From: Bradyrhizobium erythrophlei | Lineage (GTDB): Bacteria; Pseudomonadota; Alphaproteobacteria; Rhizobiales; Xanthobacteraceae | Assembly (NCBI RefSeq): GCF_900142985.1 | Contig: NZ_LT670849.1 | Coordinates: 2,480,001 to 2,544,000, forward strand | DNA: 64,000 nucleotides | Reading direction: 5' to 3' | In this document: piece after piece, positions 38,052 to 45,207 of the stretch | Layout of the letters: every line of letters starts with the position of its first letter | Numbering within the stretch: the first letter of the stretch is position 1 | Position numbers and translations under genes: made by a program | Notes under the pieces: model-generated | What the model was told of the DNA's origin: nothing | Database searches by the model: none | Seen by the model: the letters and a program-made list of their open reading frames with translations, nothing else

Positions 38052-38366
38052 ATGATGATCTTGGTCACGATAATGTATCCCGCCGACGCGCAAACCACTT
38101 TCGATATCGACTATTATCTGAACAAACATATCCCGCTGGTGAAGGAGCGCTGAAGTGCGCATGGCTTGAAAAGCGCGCAGGTTCTGCGTGGCACATCGAA
38201 AGCCGACGGAAGCGCGCCAGACTACCAGATGATGGCGCTCCTGACCTTCGGTTCAATCGAGGATTTCAAAGGCGCCGGAAAAGCGCATGGTCGCGAAATC
38301 TTCGCCGATATCGCCAACTTCACCAATGCGAAGGCCAGCGTTCAGATCAACGACATTGTCGCCTGA
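38052..38366 (+). pseudogene. EthD-family protein with an in-frame TGA at a conserved tryptophan position
   Basis: The frame starts at ATG 38052 after AAAGGA, 16 bp beyond paaZ, and reads an EthD-like protein (MILVTIMYPAD...NKHIPLVKER). Codon 34 (38151-38153) is TGA. The same frame continues with SAHGLKSAQVLRG and runs to the stop at 38366. EthD proteins normally have Trp after KER, so one TGG-to-TGA change would explain it. The rest shows no decay. It could be a nonsense mutation, a sequencing error, or read through. EthD proteins are small ferredoxin-like dimers often near aromatic or ether degradation genes. Confidence 0.75.
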
Positions 38367-38434
38367 CCGGTCGTTTCTGATTTCTTTCCGGGTTGATCAT
38401 GCACGGCCGCCTGCGGATGCGCGGGCGAAGCCGG

Positions 38435-39517
38435 TCATATCTGGTCGTAATCAACGACGAGGCGATCCGAGATCGGATGCGCCTGGCATGTCAAGACGAA
38501 TCCTGCCTTCAACTCCCACGGCTCAAGTGAATAGTTGACGTCCATCTCGGTCACGCCCTCGACGACCTTGGCACGACAAGTGCTGCACATGCCGCCCTTG
38601 CAGGCGTAAGGCAAATCCATGCCGGCACGTAACGCAGCGTCAAGAATCGCCTCGCCTTCCGCAATCGGCACGTCCTTGCGCTTTCCATCGACAATCAGAG
38701 ACGCGATCGCCTTGGGCGGCGCGCTCGGCGCGATGACCGCTTTCGGACGCGGTTTGCCACCAAGTCCGGAAACAAAACGCTCGACGTGAACGCGCTCCGC
38801 GGGAATGCCAAGCTCAGCGCAGGTCGCTGCGATTTCCTCGCTCATCGCCACCGGACCGCAGATGAATACGTGATCGATGGCCTCCGCAGGCACCATTGAC
38901 CGCAACAGCACCGCGGCCTTTTCGCGATCCAGCCTGCCGTGAAGGATCGGCAGATCCTGCTCTTCTTGCGACAGGACGTGGAGCACCGAGAATCGCCCCA
39001 TGAAGCGATCCTTCAGCTCCTCCAGCGCCTGGCGGAACAAGACACCCGACGTCGCGCGGTTTCCGTAGAACAGAAAGAAACGGCTCTTCGGTTCACGTGC
39101 CAGGATACCGCGAATGATCGACATGATCGGCGTGATACCCGAGCCGGCCGCGAATCCGACGTGAATGCGTGCTTCGTCCGGCGCATGCGCGACACCGAAG
39201 CGGCCGGTCGGCGTCATCACATCCAGTGTGTCACCGGATTTGATCTCATCGAGCGCCCAACTCGAAAATGCACCGCCGTCGACCTTCTTCACGGCGATGC
39301 GCAATTCGCGGTCGTCCGGACTGGAACAGATGGAGTAGGATCGGCGTACTTCTTCGCCTTCGATCGTCGTGCGAAGCGTCAAATATTGCCCGGGTGCAAA
39401 CGCATAATCGTCCGCCAACTCGTCAGGAATCGCAAACGTCAGCGAAATCGCGTCCGACGTCTCGCGGTGCAAATCATCGACGGCCAGCCGGTGAAATTTC
39501 GGTGTGTGCGACATCAT
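38435..39517 (-). CDS. paaE: Phenylacetyl-CoA 1,2-epoxidase reductase subunit
   Basis: A 360-residue reductase: FAD-binding (RSYSICSSPDD), NAD-binding (GSGITPIMSIIRGIL) and a C-terminal plant-type [2Fe-2S] domain with CKGGMCSTC and a later Cys in LTCQAHP. It transfers electrons from NADPH to the PaaA diiron centre. The start at 39517 comes 5 bp after the paaD stop. It is the last gene of paaABCDE and convergent with the EthD-like gene. Confidence 0.95.
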   Translation of the reverse strand: MMSHTPKFHRLAVDDLHRETSDAISLTFAIPDELADDYAFAPGQYLTLRTTIEGEEVRRSYSICSSPDDRELRIAVKKVDGGAFSSWALDEIKSGDTLDVMTPTGRFGVAHAPDEARIHVGFAAGSGITPIMSIIRGILAREPKSRFFLFYGNRATSGVLFRQALEELKDRFMGRFSVLHVLSQEEQDLPILHGRLDREKAAVLLRSMVPAEAIDHVFICGPVAMSEEIAATCAELGIPAERVHVERFVSGLGGKPRPKAVIAPSAPPKAIASLIVDGKRKDVPIAEGEAILDAALRAGMDLPYACKGGMCSTCRAKVVEGVTEMDVNYSLEPWELKAGFVLTCQAHPISDRLVVDYDQI

Positions 39518-39522
39518 ACGCC

Positions 39523-40026
39523 CTAATGGCATTTGAAGTAATCGAACGGCTCACGGCATGCCGTGCAGCGCCACAGCGCCTTGCAGGAGGTCGAGCCGAA
39601 TTCCGAGATCACCTCGGTCGCAACCGATCCGCATCGCGGGCACGCCACCTGCTGTTCGCCAAACAAAGCGCGGCGGCCACCGCCCGAAATCGGCGGCGCG
39701 ATGCCATAATCCTTCAGTTTTTGCCGTCCTTCATCACTCATCCAGTCCGTCGTCCAGGCCGGCGACAACACAGTTCTGATCCTGAAATTGCGAATGCCTT
39801 CGCGCTCCAGCGCCAATTCGATTTCCAGCGCGATCATGTTCATCGCCGGGCAGCCCGAATAAGTCGGCGTAATCGCAACCTCGACCCGCCCGTCGCTCAC
39901 GGTCACATCCCGCAGCACACCGAGATCGGCGATGGTCAACACTGGGATTTCGGGATCGACAACTTGCGCAGCCGCGTCCCACGCCGCGCGGCGCAGATCG
40001 CAGGGACTGGCAAGCGCCGTTACCAT
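39523..40026 (-). CDS. paaD: Phenylacetyl-CoA epoxidase-associated protein PaaD (MIP18 family)
   Basis: A 167-residue MIP18-family protein: VVDPEIPVLTIADLGVLRDV, TPTYSGCPAMNMI, and a C-terminal zinc-ribbon-like pair, CPRCGS and CTAC. Needed for assembly of the epoxidase, probably in Fe-S or diiron maturation. The start at 40026 (MVTALASP) overlaps the paaC stop by 7 bp; ATG 40185 would overlap paaC by 166 bp. Confidence 0.93.
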   Translation of the reverse strand: MVTALASPCDLRRAAWDAAAQVVDPEIPVLTIADLGVLRDVTVSDGRVEVAITPTYSGCPAMNMIALEIELALEREGIRNFRIRTVLSPAWTTDWMSDEGRQKLKDYGIAPPISGGGRRALFGEQQVACPRCGSVATEVISEFGSTSCKALWRCTACREPFDYFKCH

Positions 40027-40796
40027 GTCGCGCCCGGAAAGCTTCGCTGCAGCGATTGCAACTCGCTCAACAGATGTCCGAGATGTTCGCTGTGATGGCC
40101 GGACCGCCCGCCCTTCTGCATCCACGTGGTCGCCGGGCCTTTCAGCGTGGCGGTATGCAGTACGCTCGACACCGTTTTCATCCATCCCGCCCGCAGGCTT
40201 TCCGGGTCGACCGCCACGCCGTCAGCGATCAATGCCTTGTCGCTTTCGTCACTATGAAACAGCTCGCCCGTGAACGGCCAGAGATCGTCGATTGCCGCTT
40301 GCGCTCGGTGATGGCTCTCTTCGGTGCCATCGCCGAGACGGATCACCCATTCCGACGAATGCCGCAGATGATACGCGCTTTCTTTCTCGGATTTTGAGGC
40401 AATAGACGCGATCGTCTTGTCCTTGGATGCCGTCATCGCGCACCAATAGAGATCGGCGAACGCCGAGTAGAGAAATTGCCGAACAATGGTCCGCGCGAAA
40501 TCGCCGTTCGGCTGCTCGACCAGCAGCAGATTGCGATACTGCCGCACGTCACGCAGGTAGGCGAATTTATCCTCGTCGTTATCTGCGCCCTCAACCTTCG
40601 CGGCATACGTATAAAGCTCTCGCGCCTGGCCGATCAGATCGAGCCCGATATTCGCGAGCGCCATATCTTCTTCCATCATCGGCGCGTGGCCGCACCATTC
40701 CGAAAGCCGATGGCCGAGGATCAACGCGTCGTCCGCGCGGCGCAGCGCGTAAAGCACCAACGGACTTTCTTTGACGGAAATCGATGCGGCGCTCAT
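40020..40796 (-). CDS. paaC: Phenylacetyl-CoA 1,2-epoxidase structural subunit
   Basis: A 258-residue ferritin-like protein that pairs with PaaA. It has LGHRLSEWCGHAPMMEEDMALANIGLDLIGQAR and FLYSAFADLYW, both typical of PaaC. It lies 11 bp after paaB. The start at 40796 is chosen rather than ATG 40811, which would overlap paaB. Confidence 0.95.
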   Translation of the reverse strand: MSAASISVKESPLVLYALRRADDALILGHRLSEWCGHAPMMEEDMALANIGLDLIGQARELYTYAAKVEGADNDEDKFAYLRDVRQYRNLLLVEQPNGDFARTIVRQFLYSAFADLYWCAMTASKDKTIASIASKSEKESAYHLRHSSEWVIRLGDGTEESHHRAQAAIDDLWPFTGELFHSDESDKALIADGVAVDPESLRAGWMKTVSSVLHTATLKGPATTWMQKGGRSGHHSEHLGHLLSELQSLQRSFPGATW

Positions 40797-40807
40797 GGCT
40801 TCACCAA

Positions 40808-41095
40808 TCACATATGCCCGACTTCGTCCGGAACGTCGTAGAACGTCGGATGACGATAGATCTTCGACATCGCCGGCTCAAACATCATGCCCTTTTCAGC
40901 CGGATCGGATGCAACGATGGAATCCGACGGAACCACCCAGATCGACAGCCCCTCGCCTCGACGTGTGTAGATGTCGCGCGCGGCCTGCAGCGCCAGTGTC
41001 GCATCGGTCGCGTGCAACGAACCGACATGCTTGTGCGCCAGACCGTTGCGGCTGCGGATAAACACTTCCCAAAGCTGAATATTTTGAGTGCTCAT
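40808..41095 (-). CDS. paaB: Phenylacetyl-CoA 1,2-epoxidase subunit PaaB
   Basis: A 95-residue protein (MSTQNIQLWEVFIRSRNG...) matching PaaB in length and in HKHVGSLHATDATLALQAARDIYTRR as a whole. It bridges the PaaAC subunits. An AGGAG site 7 bp upstream of ATG 41095 fixes the start; a longer in-frame ORF to 41194 is antisense-like extension into paaA. Confidence 0.95.
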   Translation of the reverse strand: MSTQNIQLWEVFIRSRNGLAHKHVGSLHATDATLALQAARDIYTRRGEGLSIWVVPSDSIVASDPAEKGMMFEPAMSKIYRHPTFYDVPDEVGHM

Positions 41096-41115
41096 CGGGT
41101 CTCCTTTATGTCCAG

Positions 41116-42117
41116 CTATTCGGCAGCCTGCGCCGCAGCGGCACGGCGCGACCGCTGCTTCTGCGCGTAAGCGACCGCCGCGTCGCGCACCCACGCGCCA
41201 TCGTCATGAGCCTTGCGGCGCGCCGCCATGCGGTCGCGATTGCAGGGACCGTTCCCGGACAGAACGTCCTTGAATTCCTGCCAGTCGATGGCGCCGTAGT
41301 CCCAATGCTGCGTCTGCTCGTTCCACTTCAGATCAGCGTCGGGAATTTTCAGGCCGAGATATTGCGCCTGCGGAACGGTCGCATCAATAAACTTCTGGCG
41401 AAGCTCATCGTTGGAGAAGCGCTTGATTTTCCATCGCGTCGACTGATCGCCATGCGAACTCTGCTGGTCGGGAGGACCGAACATCATCAGACAAGGCCAC
41501 CACCAGCGATCCAGCGCATTCTGCGCCATCGCCTTTTGCTCCACGGAGCCGCGCGAGAGCGTCACCATGATCTCGTAGCCCTGACGTTGATGGAATGACT
41601 CTTCCTTGCAGACGCGGATCATCGCGCGCGCGTAAGGCCCGTACGAGCAGCGGCACAACGGAATCTGATTCATGATGGCCGCGCCGTCGACCAGCCATCC
41701 GATTGCGCCAATGTCCGCCCAGGTCAGAGTCGGATAGTTGAAGATCGAGGAATATTTCGCCTTGCCACTGAGCATTTGATCGACGAGTTCTTCGCGCGAC
41801 GAGCCGAGCGTCTCTGCCGCAGCGTAGAGATAAAGCCCGTGACCACATTCATCCTGGACCTTGGCCAATAAAGCTGCCTTGCGGCGCAGCGTCGGCGCGC
41901 GGGTCAGCCAGTTGCCTTCGGGAAGCATGCCGACGATTTCGGAGTGCGCATGTTGCGAAATCTGGCGTGTCAGGGTCTTGCGATACGCGGCTGGCATCCA
42001 GTCGTTGGCTTCGATTTTCTCCTCGGCGGCGACACGTTTTTCGAAGGCAGCGACCTTCGCGGCGTCCTCGACGACACGATCTTCAGCCTGGGATGCATTA
42101 AGCGCTTGCGTATACAT
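41116..42117 (-). CDS. paaA: Phenylacetyl-CoA 1,2-epoxidase catalytic diiron subunit
   Basis: A 333-residue ferritin-fold oxygenase. [29 protein letters not shown] and [18 protein letters not shown], the segments that carry iron ligands, and [13 protein letters not shown] are all intact. It epoxidises phenylacetyl-CoA. It is the first structural gene of a leftward paaABCDE operon, 137 bp after paaX. Confidence 0.95.
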   Translation of the reverse strand: MYTQALNASQAEDRVVEDAAKVAAFEKRVAAEEKIEANDWMPAAYRKTLTRQISQHAHSEIVGMLPEGNWLTRAPTLRRKAALLAKVQDECGHGLYLYAAAETLGSSREELVDQMLSGKAKYSSIFNYPTLTWADIGAIGWLVDGAAIMNQIPLCRCSYGPYARAMIRVCKEESFHQRQGYEIMVTLSRGSVEQKAMAQNALDRWWWPCLMMFGPPDQQSSHGDQSTRWKIKRFSNDELRQKFIDATVPQAQYLGLKIPDADLKWNEQTQHWDYGAIDWQEFKDVLSGNGPCNRDRMAARRKAHDDGAWVRDAAVAYAQKQRSRRAAAAQAAE

Positions 42118-42209
42118 CGGAATATTTCCCTGCTGCGCTATGGGGCCGACAAGTCAGCCCGCCTCCTCGAACCGCCGCGCCCGTGTTGTCCGGGCTTTCC
42201 GACCGCCCA

Positions 42210-42237
42210 AATATATATCAAAATATCCAATCTGCAA
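42210..42237 (-). promoter_or_regulatory. Candidate paaA promoter
   Basis: On the minus strand TTGCAG (42237-42232) and TATATT (42215-42210) form a sigma70-like -35/-10 pair with 16 bp spacing in an AT-rich stretch between paaX and paaA. A transcript would have a leader of about 85 bases before the paaA ATG. It suggests paaABCDE can be transcribed separately from paaX. Confidence 0.4.
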
Positions 42238-42254
42238 GATTTTTTTGTAACATA

Positions 42255-43127
42255 TTAACCCCTGAACCGGCGCTGCAGTTCCGGCCCCGGTTCGGGGAGT
42301 TTCCCGGTTGCGCTTTCGCCATGCTGGTCGAGCCATTTTTCAGACATAGGCAGGAGCCCCCGATAGATCCGTGCGCAAAGATCACGGGCATCATTGGCCG
42401 GCCAGTTCGTCGGCAGTAACGGCTCCGGCAATAATGGGTCGCGCAAAAGCACCCGCCGATAATGATGAATCATCAGGATTCGCGCGAGAATCGCATCCGC
42501 GGGCTGGATTTCTTCGGTCTGCTCTACCCAGTTTTCCAGTGGAGCAAATGTCTTGAGAAACTCCTGATAAAACGCCGCCGTTCGCTCCAATGGCCAGCTT
42601 GCCGTCACGAGACGATGCGCCATATCGCGCGTTGCCGACACATCGACACGGATCGCGCCTTCCGGAACCGGCGGCGCCTTGATGCCCGATGGCGCGATCC
42701 ATGTGCCGGGAATCGGGCTGCCCCATCCAGCCTCGGACAACGCCGCGCGAGACAGCTCACGATCCGCGCCGTTGGCGATCAACAGCAACCCGAACGTCCC
42801 TTCCCAAGCCGCGGGCCGCGGATTGTAGACGTGCTCGACTGCGGCCTCGAAACGTTCGCGGCCACTTTTCGCAAGGCGGTAGAAGCTCTTTCGTCCGACC
42901 TTGTCGCGATCAAGCCAACCATCTGCCGCAAGCCGCGAAACAGAGGTGCGCACGACGCCACCGTCAATCCCTATCATGTCGAGAAATTGCAGCAGCGTGC
43001 CAAGCCAGATCGTACCTCCCCGCGGTACGATGGCGTCGCCGTAAAACGTAATGATCAACGAACCCGTCCGCGACGGCTCTCTTTTAAAAAGCCTGAGGAG
43101 CGCTGGAAGCGGACTGGATTTCTTCAT
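42255..43127 (-). CDS. paaX: Phenylacetic acid catabolism repressor
   Basis: A 290-residue regulator with the PaaX layout: N-terminal HTH (FYGDAIVPRGGTIWLGTLLQFLDMIGI, VVRTSVSRLAADGWLDRDKVGR) and the PaaX C-terminal domain (WVEQTEEIQPADAILARILMIHHYRRVLLRDPLLPEPLLP). PaaX is released by phenylacetyl-CoA. The start at 43127 (MKKSSPLPALL) is preferred to the longer frame from 43250. It is immediately upstream of paaABCDE, so a second PAA regulator of unrelated fold besides PaaR. Confidence 0.93.
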   Translation of the reverse strand: MKKSSPLPALLRLFKREPSRTGSLIITFYGDAIVPRGGTIWLGTLLQFLDMIGIDGGVVRTSVSRLAADGWLDRDKVGRKSFYRLAKSGRERFEAAVEHVYNPRPAAWEGTFGLLLIANGADRELSRAALSEAGWGSPIPGTWIAPSGIKAPPVPEGAIRVDVSATRDMAHRLVTASWPLERTAAFYQEFLKTFAPLENWVEQTEEIQPADAILARILMIHHYRRVLLRDPLLPEPLLPTNWPANDARDLCARIYRGLLPMSEKWLDQHGESATGKLPEPGPELQRRFRG

Positions 43128-43271
43128 TTCTGGCGGAATTCCTCGCGATCCTTTCAGGAATACTGTCGCTGCGGCACGACCGCAACACTGAAAAATTGTA
43201 TTGAGCAAGGTCGCGCGTTTTTCTTGAGCTGGCGCCTTTCTGCTCCTCACTGCGCATCTCGGCTTGATCGG

Positions 43272-44522
43272 CTAGTTTCTGACGAAAATCGGACGCGGCG
43301 AAGTTGCCATCGATGCCTGGTGCCTGACTGGAAACAAATGCCTGACGCTGTCGATGCTGTCAGGATGGAACGGCCTTGCAAAGTAAAAGCCCTGCACCTG
43401 CCTGATCGTCGTCGAGGCTCGCAGATAGGCCAACTCCTCGAAGGTCTCAACGCCCTCCGCGACGATGTTCATATTCAGAGAGCGCCCGAGGGAGTTGATG
43501 GCCCGCAAGATGCTCTGATTTCGCGGACGCTCGTGGATGCGTGAAATAAGCGAACGATCGACCTTGATTTCATCCGCCATCATATCGGCCAACACGCTAA
43601 GCGACGAGTAACCCGTTCCAAAGTCATCGATTGAGACCTGCACGCCAAGCTCATGCAGCAGCGGAATGATCTGCGCCTGGAAGCCGCCCTTCTTGATAAA
43701 GGACTCTTCCGTCATCTCCACGATGATACGATGGGCAATGCCGCTGTTCCTCAGGGCGCGCGAGAACGACGTCATGAAGTTCATATCGTTGGCAAGTTTT
43801 GCTGCCACGTTAGTGCTGACTTTCGTGCTCGACCCGAACACGGCGTCGAGCCGAACAATCGATTCGATGACCGTTGCAAGAACGAAGTGCGTGACCTCAT
43901 TGATCAACCCGAGTTCAACCGCCTGCCGGATGAACTCTTCGGTCGGATGATTGTGGTCTCTGTCGCTCCGCCATCGCACCAGCGCTTCAAAGCCCACGAC
44001 CTGTTGACTGCCGATCTCGACCTTGGGCTGGAATTCGCAGTACAACTTTCGATCCCGAATGGCGCTGCGGATTTGTTCCGGCACGCCGTTCAGCAATTCC
44101 ACGTCTTGCCAGGTGACGAAGCGATCTCGCCCGGTTGCCTTGGCCGTGTACAAGGCGCTGTCGGCTCGCTTGACCAGATCGGCGACCGCACATTGGGCGT
44201 CGAGTGATGCAATGCCGATGCTGACCGTAACGGCCTCGCCGTTCGGCAGCCACCGCGTATCGGACACGGCCTGCCGGAGACGCTCGGCGAGGCTCTGTAC
44301 GGCTTGCTCATCGAACCCGTCGATGGCGATGCAGAATTCCTCGCCACCATAACGTCCGATCAAGCCGCACCCGCCGCATACACGTTTGATGACGGCGGCG
44401 AGACCGACCAGCACCTTGTCGCCTGCGGCGTGACCGAAACGATCGTTGACGGTCTTGAAATGATCCGCGTCCAGCATCAGGAGAGACATGGGTTTCCGGA
44501 TGCTGCGCGCGTTCGCGACCAT
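43272..44522 (-). CDS. GGDEF-EAL protein with a missing GGDEF start (possible rearranged 5' end)
   Basis: A 416-residue c-di-GMP protein. GGEEF is at residues 59-63, the metal motif LDADHFKTVNDRFGH precedes it, EAL (EALVRW) is at 179-181, and DDFGTGYSS, KVDRS and EGVET are present, so both the cyclase and phosphodiesterase sites look intact. The inhibitory RxxD site before GGEEF is absent. Homology begins only at LRSELMVANARS; the DxLTGLxNRR entry segment expected before it is missing. ATG 44522 is a provisional start; the frame stays open to 44729 but is antisense to the PilZ gene. Confidence 0.8.
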   Translation of the reverse strand: MVANARSIRKPMSLLMLDADHFKTVNDRFGHAAGDKVLVGLAAVIKRVCGGCGLIGRYGGEEFCIAIDGFDEQAVQSLAERLRQAVSDTRWLPNGEAVTVSIGIASLDAQCAVADLVKRADSALYTAKATGRDRFVTWQDVELLNGVPEQIRSAIRDRKLYCEFQPKVEIGSQQVVGFEALVRWRSDRDHNHPTEEFIRQAVELGLINEVTHFVLATVIESIVRLDAVFGSSTKVSTNVAAKLANDMNFMTSFSRALRNSGIAHRIIVEMTEESFIKKGGFQAQIIPLLHELGVQVSIDDFGTGYSSLSVLADMMADEIKVDRSLISRIHERPRNQSILRAINSLGRSLNMNIVAEGVETFEELAYLRASTTIRQVQGFYFARPFHPDSIDSVRHLFPVRHQASMATSPRPIFVRN

Positions 44523-44775
44523 TAGCTCCGAACGCAACCGGATCTTCAAAGGCGGAGCGATCGAGTTCGACGGGGCCATCATCGACTGCATCATTCGAAA
44601 CGTGTCTGCGACGGGCGCTGCCCTCGACGTCGAGAGCCCGGTTGGCATTCCTGAGCAGTTTACGCTCTTCGTAAATGCCGACCAGACACAAAGGCGTTGC
44701 CGGATCGTATGGCGCAAGGACAAGCGCATCGGCGTCAGATTTTACTGCCGGCACAACGGGCACATGATCGACTAA
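44488..44775 (+). CDS. PilZ domain protein (c-di-GMP receptor) lacking the first RxxxR arginine
   Basis: A 95-residue PilZ protein on the opposite strand of the GGDEF-EAL start. The NxSxxG motif (NVSATGAAL) and the strands VGIPEQFTLFV and CRIVWRKDKRIGVRF are clear. The RxxxR motif of c-di-GMP binding should precede FKGG, but the position four before R16 is Ile, so only the second Arg is present. AGGAGAG lies 6-7 bp before ATG 44488; ATG 44500 is an alternative. Its first 14 codons do not resemble PilZ and coincide with the GGDEF gene 5' end. Confidence 0.82.
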   Translation: MGFRMLRAFATISSERNRIFKGGAIEFDGAIIDCIIRNVSATGAALDVESPVGIPEQFTLFVNADQTQRRCRIVWRKDKRIGVRFYCRHNGHMID

Positions 44776-44857
44776 CGTCGGTCCAACACCCGGCCGGGGT
44801 TGAACGCGCGCTACTTCCTGGAAAAGCCTCGTTGCGAAGGGAATTGCGTCAGCGCAT

Positions 44858-45142
44858 TTATTCCGAGACGCTCGGCTCGATATAGTCCTGGTGCAATGTG
44901 ATTGGCGTTTTACGCCCATCGAACAAGACACGAAAGCTGCGGTTCAGCCGGCCGCTACCAACAACCGTACCTTCCTTGTCGGCAAAATGCCGATTTCGCG
45001 ATCTACCCAGTTTGCTCATTTTAATTCGGGCGCCGATGAAAATGCGCGAAGCTTGGCGACCATCATTTCGAAGGGCGTCCACGGCAATGCCGGGCACCGC
45101 AATTGATGGCTCGTCCCAGCCCTTCCTTAAGCGTCCTTCCAT
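44858..45142 (-). CDS. Small conserved-looking hypothetical protein
   Basis: A 94-residue basic protein. Residues 42-94 (MSKLGRSRN...RVLFDGRKTPITLHQDYIEP) look like a short beta-rich KOW/SH3-like domain; short rhizobial proteins with this ending are familiar. The N-terminal 40 residues are less convincing, so ATG 45019 may be the true start; ATG 45142 has a GAGG upstream. Function unknown. It lies between the PilZ gene and the giant gene. Confidence 0.5.
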   Translation of the reverse strand: MEGRLRKGWDEPSIAVPGIAVDALRNDGRQASRIFIGARIKMSKLGRSRNRHFADKEGTVVGSGRLNRSFRVLFDGRKTPITLHQDYIEPSVSE

Positions 45143-45207
45143 AGGCGGGGCCTCGCTTCCATTCGATGATCGAATTTGCCTTATTCAACGCCGATTCGCT
45201 AATGGCC

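Noticed and set aside
38151..38153. Selenocysteine or programmed read-through at the EthD TGA
   Set aside because: No SECIS-like stem-loop is apparent just downstream and the residue expected there is Trp, so a single-base change is simpler.
38367..38434. Intrinsic terminator between the EthD-like gene and paaE
   Set aside because: TGACCGG and CCGGTCA occur but about 60 bp apart with no T-run; too loose to call.
44523..44729. The N-terminal 69-codon extension of the GGDEF-EAL frame
   Set aside because: It is antisense to the PilZ gene and unlike any cyclase N-terminus, so it was not included.
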